DNA of 8,155 nucleotides from Actinomycetes bacterium (lineage in GTDB: Bacteria; Actinomycetota; Humimicrobiia; JAHJRV01): contig JAUWOM010000046.1 of assembly GCA_030612085.1 (NCBI GenBank), positions 1-8,155 of the forward strand, in the 5' to 3' direction. Numbering within the stretch: position 1 is the stretch's first letter; each line of letters opens with the position of its first letter. Shown piece by piece: positions 1-5,200 of the stretch. A model generated the notes under the pieces. The model did no database searches. It was not told the origin of the DNA and saw only the letters and a list, made by a program, of their open reading frames with translations. The position numbers and the translations under genes were made by a program.

Positions 1-69
1 TTTGAAGTGGATGTCATTTCAAAAATGAAACAAATTAGAAAACTATTTGAATTAAATAATCAGATATAA
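1..69 (+). CDS. Possible C-terminal end of an upstream protein (partial)
   Basis: Frame 1 is open from the first base to a TAA at 67-69 and reads 22 residues that begin FEVDVISKMK and end LNNQI. It is too short to assign. The last codons overlap the promoter-like block of the ybaB remnant that follows. In many bacteria dnaX (DNA polymerase III gamma/tau subunit) lies directly before ybaB, so a DnaX C-terminus is one possibility. That rests on gene order only, because I recognise no DnaX motif in these residues. It could also be a chance open frame. Confidence 0.3.
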   Translation, partial: FEVDVISKMKQIRKLFELNNQI

Positions 70-80
70 GTCGGTATAAT
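52..80 (+). promoter_or_regulatory. Sigma-70-like promoter, duplicate of the ybaB promoter
   Basis: TTAAAT at 52-57 and TATAAT at 75-80 are separated by 17 bp. The block from 49 onward is nearly identical to the promoter of the intact ybaB gene, at an offset of 6872 bases. An AAGGAG ribosome site lies at 96-101. Here the promoter drives only a broken ybaB copy. Confidence 0.6.
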
Positions 81-106
81 AAAAGATATAAGAGTAAGGA
101 GTAAAA

Positions 107-208
107 ATGGATATAAAGAAATTAATGAAACAAGTAAAGGATTTAAAGAAATTACAAAAAGAGAAAGCTAAACAAATGTAGGGAGGAATTAACCTTCCAA
201 TTTTTTAA
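107..208 (+). pseudogene. Truncated YbaB/EbfC pseudogene (internal deletion plus stop)
   Basis: ATG at 107 follows an AAGGAG site five bases upstream. The first 19 codons match the intact gene at 6979 except for one Ala-to-Val change at codon 10. The match then fades and a TAG at 179-181 ends a 24-residue peptide. In the same frame after the TAG the codons read GGINLPIF and stop at 206-208, matching the GINLPKI end of the intact protein; the shared string GGAATTAACCTTCCAA is at 185-200 here and 7240-7255 there. The distance from ATG to that string is 78 bases here and 261 there, so 183 bases (61 codons) are missing. The central fold of the DNA-binding YbaB protein is therefore lost. It is a decayed paralogous copy and unlikely to be functional. 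Confidence 0.8.
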
Positions 209-251
209 AATAAAAATTTCTTCATTAATGGAAAATAGGGTTTAGGAAAAT

Positions 252-350
252 ATGGTCTATCAAGTTAAAATGCCTTATGAAACAAACAAATACAATTGGG
301 TTAAAAACCATAATCTTATACTTTCATATTTATATAAAAATATGAAATGA
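252..350 (+). CDS. Tiny ORF, 32 residues, doubtful
   Basis: ATG at 252 follows AGGA at 244-247, giving a rather short four-base spacing. The frame reads 32 residues starting MVYQVKMPYE and ending LYKNMK, with TGA at 348-350. I recognise no family. The composition looks protein-like, with aromatic and charged residues mixed, so it may be the remnant of a longer gene or a small protein. Its last 27 bases overlap an AT-rich inverted repeat at 322-347. Chance occurrence is quite possible. Confidence 0.2.
   Translation: MVYQVKMPYETNKYNWVKNHNLILSYLYKNMK
322..347 (-). terminator. AT-rich stem-loop downstream of the ccdA-like gene
   Basis: TTTCATATTT (322-331) and AAATATGAAA (338-347) form a perfect 10-bp inverted repeat with a 6-base loop, 28 bases past the stop of the minus-strand ccdA-like gene. 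It sits where a 3' end would be expected. It has no G+C-rich core and no clean U-run directly after it on the minus strand, so intrinsic terminator activity is uncertain. Confidence 0.25.
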
Positions 351-375
351 TATCTATCGTTATTTTATCTAAATA

Positions 376-1110
376 TTACAAACCTATCTTATCTATAATA
401 GGAATATATTTTGACAGATACCCCACTATCTTTAGCATAGAATCAGTAACAAAGATAATACCTAAAACTATTAAAAAAATACTAGAAATAATTATAATAA
501 TATCTAAGCGTTTATTTATTTTTTTAAAAAAATAAGAAAAAGAGCTTATAAAAATAGCGGAAAGAATAAAGGGTAGTCCGAGTCCCAGAGAGAAAACACT
601 TAAAAGTAACATCCCTTCAAATAATGTTTCCATCCTGCTTGCTAAAAGTAATATTCCAGATAATATTAATCCTACACAGGGTACCCATCCAAAAGAAAAA
701 GTAATTCCTATTAAAAATGATCTCAAATAACCCCGTTTTGCTGCAGCAGGCATATTAAATCTTTTTTCCACATTTAAAAATCTAATTTTAAAAAGTCCCA
801 TATAATGAAGACCAAAAATTATTAATAATGCCCCACCAACTCTTCCAATAATACCCGAATAGTTATTTAGTGCCTGACCAAAAATAGTAGCAGTAGAGCC
901 TATGATTATAAAAATTATTGAAAAACCAATCACAAAGAATATGCTGTTTAAAAGTAAATACAACCTTTCTGAAATTTTTATTTTTTCACTCTTATAAATA
1001 GTTTCACTGGACATTAACCCTATATAAACAGGAATAAGGGGTAAAATACAGGGCGAAAAAAATGCCAATACTCCAGCAACAAAGGCAGAAAGTAAACTAA
1101 CTTCTAACAT
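376..1110 (-). CDS. ccdA: CcdA-like cytochrome c biogenesis / thiol-disulfide transmembrane protein
   Basis: This 244-residue polytopic membrane protein belongs to the CcdA/DsbD-beta family, which moves electrons from cytoplasmic thioredoxin across the membrane to extracytoplasmic thiol proteins. About six hydrophobic segments are visible, near residues 5-31, 53-77, 86-106, 131-157, 164-192 and 203-222. The two family redox cysteines are in place: Cys21 in FSPCILPLIPVY of the first segment, and Cys145 in FGWVPCVGLILSG. The length is typical for CcdA. The start ATG (1110-1108) directly abuts the TAG stop of the upstream tlpA-like gene, and a GAAGAGG site lies eight bases upstream inside that gene. 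The two are therefore co-transcribed and probably translationally coupled. The neighbour supplies the natural extracytoplasmic thioredoxin partner. I see no haem-biogenesis genes, so a role beyond cytochrome c maturation is possible. Confidence 0.9.
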   Translation of the reverse strand: MLEVSLLSAFVAGVLAFFSPCILPLIPVYIGLMSSETIYKSEKIKISERLYLLLNSIFFVIGFSIIFIIIGSTATIFGQALNNYSGIIGRVGGALLIIFGLHYMGLFKIRFLNVEKRFNMPAAAKRGYLRSFLIGITFSFGWVPCVGLILSGILLLASRMETLFEGMLLLSVFSLGLGLPFILSAIFISSFSYFFKKINKRLDIIIIISSIFLIVLGIIFVTDSMLKIVGYLSKYIPIIDKIGL

Positions 1111-1641
1111 CTAAGGAACCTCTTCTAAAGCTTTTATAAGTTGATCTTTTGTCATCATTCCTACATTTTTGAACATCACTTCACTAATTTCATTTAAAAT
1201 AAAAGTGGTGGGTATGTTTCTTATTCCCCATACTGGACTAATATTATCTAAGGTACCCTCAATTAATATGGGATAATTTATATTAAAATCTTCAACAAAC
1301 TCTTCCAAAGCTTTAATATTAGTATCTACTGATATTCCAATAAATTGAATATTTTTATCCTTATACAAATTGTTAACCTCAATAAAATCAGGTATCTCAA
1401 ATCTACAGGGTGGGCACCAGGTAGCCCAGAAATTAAGTACCACAGTTTTACCCTGAAAATCTGATAGTGATACTTTATTATTATTTAGGTCCAGTAGAGT
1501 AAAATCATTGGCATACTTAGTTTTACTTTCACTATCTTGACCCCCATCTCCTTCTGGTAATTGTGGTTTACAACTTGTAAGTAAAAGTAATATTACAATT
1601 ATTACTAAAATTATTGATAGTAATGGTAATATTTTTCTCAT
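1111..1641 (-). CDS. TlpA/ResA-family thioredoxin-like lipoprotein
   Basis: The protein has 176 residues from ATG at 1641-1639. It starts with a basic tip, a long hydrophobic stretch and a lipobox ending LLTSC with the modified Cys at 24, so it should be anchored outside the cytoplasmic membrane. After an acidic linker comes a TlpA/ResA thioredoxin domain (about 46-174): the FTLLDLNNNKVSLSDFQGK entry, VLNFWATWCPPC with the CPPC active site at 76-79, and the cis-proline in IPTTF at 144. Such proteins reduce or exchange disulfides in extracytoplasmic proteins and are recharged by CcdA, which is the next gene. A TTG four codons upstream (1653) is an alternative start; I prefer ATG because a weak TGAG lies seven bases before it and nothing precedes TTG. 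The natural substrate is unknown. The Cys-rich protein encoded divergently at 2001 is a candidate by position only. Confidence 0.9.
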   Translation of the reverse strand: MRKILPLLSIILVIIVILLLLTSCKPQLPEGDGGQDSESKTKYANDFTLLDLNNNKVSLSDFQGKTVVLNFWATWCPPCRFEIPDFIEVNNLYKDKNIQFIGISVDTNIKALEEFVEDFNINYPILIEGTLDNISPVWGIRNIPTTFILNEISEVMFKNVGMMTKDQLIKALEEVP

Positions 1642-1770
1642 TCTAAAACTCAATATTTTTCAAAATTTTAAAAATCAACCACTCTTTTTTAAGTTTTAAA
1701 TTTTTCATATTTCAGTAATATTTTTTAGTTCTTCTCTAAGTAATTTATATGTTAATTCAAAAATATTATA

Positions 1771-1798
1771 ATTGTATCATATTTATTTAATTTGGTAA
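1771..1798 (-). promoter_or_regulatory. Possible promoter of the tlpA-ccdA operon
   Basis: On the minus strand TTACCA (1798-1793) is followed after 16 bp by TACAAT (1776-1771), with an overlapping TATAAT at 1770-1765. The start codon lies about 125 bases downstream. The region is so AT-rich that such matches arise easily. Confidence 0.25.
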
Positions 1799-1879
1799 TA
1801 GGTAACAAAAGTCTCAATAAGTTTGCTTTTTAAAAATCAACATATATCTTAAATAAGAAAAGATTTTAGGTAGAAATAC

Positions 1880-1908
1880 TTGATTTGAATAAAAAGTAGA
1901 CTTAAAAT
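1880..1908 (+). promoter_or_regulatory. Promoter candidate for the Cys-rich membrane protein gene
   Basis: TTGATT at 1880-1885 and TAAAAT at 1903-1908 are 17 bp apart, a good sigma-70 match. Transcription from here would give a leader of about 85 bases containing the inverted repeat at 1928-1953. Confidence 0.4.
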
Positions 1909-1927
1909 ATTTGAATTAATATCATAT

Positions 1928-1953
1928 GTGTTACCAACGAGTAAGGTTAACAC
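1928..1953. promoter_or_regulatory. Inverted repeat in the leader of the Cys-rich gene
   Basis: GTGTTACC (1928-1935) and GGTTAACAC (1945-1953) are complementary except for one bulged base, with a nine-base loop. It is one of the few G+C-containing dyads in this spacer and lies between the candidate promoter and the ribosome site. It could be an operator or an RNA hairpin. No U-run follows, so it is not an obvious terminator. Confidence 0.35.
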
Positions 1954-2000
1954 TTTTAATATTGTTGTGATAGAGAAAATATAAAGAAAGGAAATTTATA

Positions 2001-2636
2001 ATGTCAAGGGTAAAACAACTAAAAAGCAAAAATAACCAGAAACTTGCTTTTAGGAAAACACAAAAGAAGAGAAATCTGAATATAGCTATATCACTATTTA
2101 TAATCAGTCTTATCATAGGAACAAGTGGGATACTTTCCCAATGTCAAAAGACAAGTTTAGTAACACCAGAGCAAATAGAAGCTGAAATTATTCCCAAGGA
2201 GGGCGATTCGACTGCTTATGGGATTCCACTATCTATTAACAACACACAAAAATTTATAGAACACTATAACTCAATTACGCTGACATCTGTACAAAATAGT
2301 ATAATGCAAGATGCACTACAGCCTCTTAAGGCACCATGTTGCGATGATAACTCTATGGCAACTTGTTGCTGTCCTTGTAACCTTGCTAAAGCTGTGTGGG
2401 GATTGGCGAGATATCTCATAGCAGAAAAGGACTATAATACTGAGCAGGTAAAAGAATCGGTGTTGCAGTGGCTACGTTTAGTTTACAGCAATTACTATAT
2501 CATCCAGGAACTTAAAAATAAAGGGGTTGACCCTGGTAAATATGGCTTATCTCATGAAAATGCCTGTTATGTTGGTGAATGTGAACTTCAAATCGTGGAT
2601 AGGGGTTGTGGTGGTATGAGAAAACTAATACAGTGA
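2001..2636 (+). CDS. Membrane-anchored Cys-rich protein with CC-x7-CCCxC cluster, function unknown
   Basis: This 211-residue protein starts at ATG 2001, eight bases after AAGGA. Residues 1-26 are strongly basic and presumably cytoplasmic, and a hydrophobic segment at about 27-46 is a signal anchor. Cys48 in GILSQC resembles a lipobox, but Gln before Cys is non-canonical. The extracytoplasmic part has a cysteine block, APCCDDNSMATCCCPCN (111-127; Cys113, 114, 122, 123, 124, 126), then an amphipathic helical stretch beginning LAKAVWGLARYL. Cys189, 194 and 203 follow near the C-terminus (ACYVGEC, RGCGG), giving ten cysteines in all. The arrangement suggests metal binding or thiol redox chemistry outside the membrane. 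I do not recognise a named family with certainty. It is divergent from a TlpA/CcdA thiol-reducing pair and upstream of an FTR1 iron permease, which fits a redox- or metal-linked role; this is inference. Confidence 0.8.
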   Translation: MSRVKQLKSKNNQKLAFRKTQKKRNLNIAISLFIISLIIGTSGILSQCQKTSLVTPEQIEAEIIPKEGDSTAYGIPLSINNTQKFIEHYNSITLTSVQNSIMQDALQPLKAPCCDDNSMATCCCPCNLAKAVWGLARYLIAEKDYNTEQVKESVLQWLRLVYSNYYIIQELKNKGVDPGKYGLSHENACYVGECELQIVDRGCGGMRKLIQ

Positions 2637-2733
2637 ATAGAGCATAGCTATGTGAATATGAGTCTAAGATAGAATCCTTGAATTCATTGACATTCTTAAC
2701 CCTTGATGTAAGTGTTCTTTCTCATTCACCTGT

Positions 2734-3062
2734 ATGCTACTGCTAATGCCACTTATCTGTGATACCAAAGAGAAAGGCTTAGATAAATTAATTAATTTAT
2801 CTAAAAAATTTGATTTAGACACCATACATGTTGAGAGTTGCAGCAGTGGTAAACCAAAGATAGAAATAATAAGAAAAGAGGTCTCCAAGAAAGGGATATA
2901 TAATGAAAAGAACTTATCACAGTAGTTTTAGATGTTGATGTTGATTTAAATGTACCAAAAATTGATATTGATGATATTCAAAGAATAACAAATTTTATTG
3001 AAGACCAATTTTTATGGTCTTTGTTTAATTGTTGCGTTGCAGTAAAAATTAAACATTCTTAA
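2734..3062 (+). pseudogene. Frameshifted remnant of an unknown gene
   Basis: An open frame from ATG 2734 carries a plausible protein segment (GLDKLINLSKKFDLDTIHVE, then CSSGKPKIEIIRKEVSKKG) and stops at 2923-2925. Directly overlapping in the -1 frame, with no start codon of its own, is another protein-like segment that begins KELITVVLDVDVDLNVPKID and runs to TAA 3060-3062. The frames join naturally at the A-run 2906-2909 (AAT GAA AA), where one missing A would restore a single frame of about 109 codons. It is most likely a decayed gene, or a sequencing error at a homopolymer; a programmed -1 frameshift is less likely. No Shine-Dalgarno precedes 2734, so the true 5' end may be lost too. I cannot assign a function. 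It lies between the Cys-rich gene and the iron permease and may once have belonged to that cluster. Confidence 0.5.
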
Positions 3063-3155
3063 AACTCTCTAATTTTTAGGTTTTGATATTTATCTAATTA
3101 AATTCTGATATATTATAAGCATAACTAAAAAAGTTAAATATAACTAAGTAATAAG

Positions 3156-3989
3156 ATGATATCAAGTTTTATAATAGCAATTAGGGAAACATTAGAAGCA
3201 GCTTTAATAGTTGGAATTATTTTGAGCTACCTTGTAAAAACAAAGCAAACAAAATATAACAATATCATCTATATGGGTGTTGTTTCTGGAATAATTACAA
3301 GTATTATTGGTGCTTTGTTATTCACTCATATAGCTGGAGGGTTTACTGGTAGAACAGAAAAGATTTTTGAAGGAATTACAATGCTGATCGGTGCATCACT
3401 TTTAACAACAATGATATTATGGATGATGAAGCAGAAACATGTATCCAGTGAATTAGAACACAAGGTGGCTACAGAACTTAGCGAAGCACATAAATTTGGC
3501 TTATTTTCATTAGTTTTCATAGCTGTTTTAAGGGAAGGTATAGAAACGGTTATTTTCCTGGGAACAGTAAGTTTTATTTCAACAAATAACACCTTGATTG
3601 GAGCATTAGCTGGAATTATAACTGCGATTTTCATAGGATATGCAATATTTGTAAGTTCAATAAAAATTAATATAAAGATGTTCTTTAACATCACCAGTAT
3701 TCTTTTAATCCTCTTCGCTGCCGGATTGGTGGCTCATGCAGTTCATGAATTTCAAGAAACAAAAATAATTCCTACTATAGTAGAGCATATCTGGGATATT
3801 AATCCACCAATAAATCCTGATGGTAGTTATACAATACTGCATGAAAAAGGATATATTGGTAGTATTCTAAATGGCTTATTTGGTTATAATGGAGATCCTT
3901 CATTGATAGAGGTTCTGAGTTATTTGGTTTATCTTGTGCTAGTTTTTGTGCTATGGAGAAATATTGAGAAGGTGCACAAGGTGATATAA
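3156..3989 (+). CDS. FTR1-family iron permease
   Basis: The 277-residue polytopic membrane protein belongs to the FTR1/EfeU family of iron permeases. Both REXXE iron-translocation motifs are present, RETLE at residues 10-14 in the first helix and REGIE at 126-130 in the fourth. The family-typical C-terminal block with GLFGYNGDPSLIEVLSYLVY precedes the last helix. About seven hydrophobic segments are visible. Starting at ATG 3156 places RETLE at residue 10, as usual for the family, although the ribosome site is poor. Bacterial FTR1 proteins work with a periplasmic partner such as EfeO/EfeB or P19; none is recognisable here. Some P19-type iron clusters, for example in Campylobacter, include TlpA-like thioredoxins, so the nearby tlpA-ccdA pair and Cys-rich protein are reasonable functional neighbours. 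The likely role is iron import across the cytoplasmic membrane. Confidence 0.9.
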   Translation: MISSFIIAIRETLEAALIVGIILSYLVKTKQTKYNNIIYMGVVSGIITSIIGALLFTHIAGGFTGRTEKIFEGITMLIGASLLTTMILWMMKQKHVSSELEHKVATELSEAHKFGLFSLVFIAVLREGIETVIFLGTVSFISTNNTLIGALAGIITAIFIGYAIFVSSIKINIKMFFNITSILLILFAAGLVAHAVHEFQETKIIPTIVEHIWDINPPINPDGSYTILHEKGYIGSILNGLFGYNGDPSLIEVLSYLVYLVLVFVLWRNIEKVHKVI

Positions 3990-4183
3990 AAATGAGAAGT
4001 CAAAAAAAGAATAAAAATTAAATGCTCTTACTTATTTCAATGGATACAAATTTGGAAAAGTAATTTTGGGAAATAAATTTTTATCGATGAATTACAATAA
4101 ATAAGATGATAATTTTAATTAGATTTTGTTACTTTAATTTTTAAAATATAATAGTCGATTATTTATGTCATTTGCCAATTTTC
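3990..4183. other. Intergenic stretch after the iron permease
   Basis: No gene is evident. A start-less frame at 4015-4098 reads a protein-like string (KLNALTYFNGYKFGKVILGN and a few more residues) that begins directly after a stop. It could be a small gene relic, but it has no start codon, ribosome site or homology I recognise. I see no clear terminator for the permease. Confidence 0.3.
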
Positions 4184-4370
4184 GTATAAATAATTAACCT
4201 AAATAAAAAGGCATTAAAACAGATCTGATATTTCATCAGTTAGTTTTTTGGCTTCGGGTAGAAATAATTGACCTGAATAAAAAGGGATTGAAATAATAAG
4301 AAATTATATAAAACCAATTAAAATTTATATATTGTATAAATAATAAGCCAAAGTTAAAACTAATTTAAAC
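4184..4370. CRISPR. Degenerate CRISPR-like array remnant: three 37-nt repeats, two spacers
   Basis: Three 37-base units occur at 4184-4220, 4258-4294 and 4334-4370. Units 1 and 2 agree at 31 of 37 positions; units 1 and 3 at 28 of 37. The two intervals are 37 nt (4221-4257) and 39 nt (4295-4333) and are unrelated to each other. The units share a GTA-x-AAATAAT start and end in ATTAAAAC, ATTGAAAT and ATTTAAAC, close to the ATTGAAAC end of many type I/III CRISPR repeats. Unit 2, with AAAAAGGGATTGAAA, looks the least eroded. Spacer 1 (AGATCTGATATTTCATCAGT onward) is less AT-rich than its surroundings, as imported DNA would be. No cas genes or leader are visible, so this is a relic array or an orphan mini-array. 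Confidence 0.5.
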
Positions 4371-4409
4371 AAATTCATAGAAATCAAAGAGTTAACCTTT
4401 TATTTAAAG

Positions 4410-4415
4410 TATAAT
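4410..4415 (+). promoter_or_regulatory. TATAAT box very close to the kinase start (possible leaderless mRNA)
   Basis: TATAAT at 4410-4415 ends only ten bases before the ATG at 4426, and no Shine-Dalgarno sequence is present. Transcription would begin about four bases before the start codon. No good -35 hexamer stands at the right distance, so support is modest. Confidence 0.25.
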
Positions 4416-4425
4416 TATTCCTATA

Positions 4426-5199
4426 ATGAGTATTTATATAGCAATTATTGGTATTGATGGTAGTGGAAAAAGCACTTGCTTTAACGAGACTCTAAAGAAA
4501 TTTAGTAAAGAGAAGTTTGTTGCCGGTATTGGGGATGAAATATTACTAAGTGATGAGAATAAAATCCTTTATGAAAAAGATGATATTCCTTGGACAGCTA
4601 CAAAAAAGTTTCTCGGAGATATATCTAAGAAATACAAAAACAAAACATTATATCAAATTACAAAATTTGCAGAATTATTATGTAGAGTAAAGATCCAGCA
4701 GATAATAATGAATAGATATAAGCCAGAATTCATACTAACTGATGGCTCACCATTAATAAATGTACTTGGTTGGGGTGGTAGTTTTTATTATCCTCAGCAT
4801 TTTGAATCAGCCCAATGCATAAAATGCATTAATTATTTGTGCCAGAAGAAGAAAATACCATTATCTGAAATAGGCTTTTATATTAGACATATACCAGGGA
4901 TATTTTTAGTAAATAGATTTAAGCTTGCTAAATTTTCAATACCGGATATTATTGTCTTTTTAAATATTAAGCCAGAGAATGCAATAGCACGTATACTAAA
5001 AAGAGGGAAAGAACTACAACTTCATGAAACAAAGAGTTTTTTAGATAATTTACAGAAGACATATATAACAGTCTGTAATATTATAAGTGCTAAATTTGGC
5101 AGCAAGGTTATTAAAATACAAGCAGATGAACTATCAGTAGAAGATACTGTAGCAATGATCATTAAGCATACACGGTCTCTAAAGAATGAAAGGTATTGA
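4426..5199 (+). CDS. Thymidylate-kinase-like P-loop nucleotide kinase
   Basis: This 257-residue protein resembles the thymidylate kinase/deoxynucleoside kinase superfamily. Walker A GIDGSGKST is at residues 9-17, TDGSP at 105-109 is where the family has its DR(Y/S) substrate motif, and a lid-like segment RILKRGKELQLHETKSFLDN (189-208) matches the R-x-x-RG-x-E-x-x-E pattern. A predicted beta strand, DIIVFLNIKPE, precedes the lid. It is longer than ordinary Tmk (about 210) and has an extra Cys-containing insert around 120-150, so its substrate may not be dTMP. The start is fixed because Walker A begins at residue 9. No ribosome site is visible. The gene ends one base before the next start, with that gene's ribosome site inside its last codons, so the two form one operon and probably act in one pathway. 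Confidence 0.75.
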   Translation: MSIYIAIIGIDGSGKSTCFNETLKKFSKEKFVAGIGDEILLSDENKILYEKDDIPWTATKKFLGDISKKYKNKTLYQITKFAELLCRVKIQQIIMNRYKPEFILTDGSPLINVLGWGGSFYYPQHFESAQCIKCINYLCQKKKIPLSEIGFYIRHIPGIFLVNRFKLAKFSIPDIIVFLNIKPENAIARILKRGKELQLHETKSFLDNLQKTYITVCNIISAKFGSKVIKIQADELSVEDTVAMIIKHTRSLKNERY

Positions 5200-5200
5200 T

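Larger units (their letters stand above)
1642..2000. other. Divergent intergenic region between the tlpA-like and Cys-rich genes
   Basis: This 359-base very AT-rich spacer separates two divergently transcribed genes. It holds one credible plus-strand promoter (1880-1908), a weaker minus-strand candidate (1771-1798) and an inverted repeat at 1928-1953, listed separately. I see no convincing coding frame. A minus-strand open frame starting at 2116 overlaps the real gene at 2001 and looks like its antisense shadow. Confidence 0.5.

Noticed and set aside
347..535. 62-residue plus-strand frame rich in Ile and Lys
   Set aside because: It is antisense to the C-terminal helices of the CcdA-like gene; its composition only mirrors that gene.
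1811..1847. GTCTCAAT on the plus strand, reverse complement of the ATTGAGAC repeat end
   Set aside because: Beyond those eight bases the 37-nt window matches the CRISPR-like repeat at near-chance level and has no partner one period away.
2664..2888. 74-residue minus-strand frame
   Set aside because: It has no ribosome site or recognisable motif and is antisense to the frameshifted gene remnant, which reads better as protein.
3083..3116. TTGATA followed by AT-rich hexamers upstream of the FTR1 gene
   Set aside because: No -10 hexamer at 16-18 bp is better than chance in this AT-rich sequence, and no Fur-type box was seen.
3326..3694. 122-residue minus-strand frame
   Set aside because: It is a shadow of the FTR1 gene, whose REXXE motifs are unambiguous on the plus strand.
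4409..4445. GTATAA exactly 75 bases after the third CRISPR-like unit
   Set aside because: After the first six bases the match to the repeat drops to background and it runs into the kinase coding sequence.
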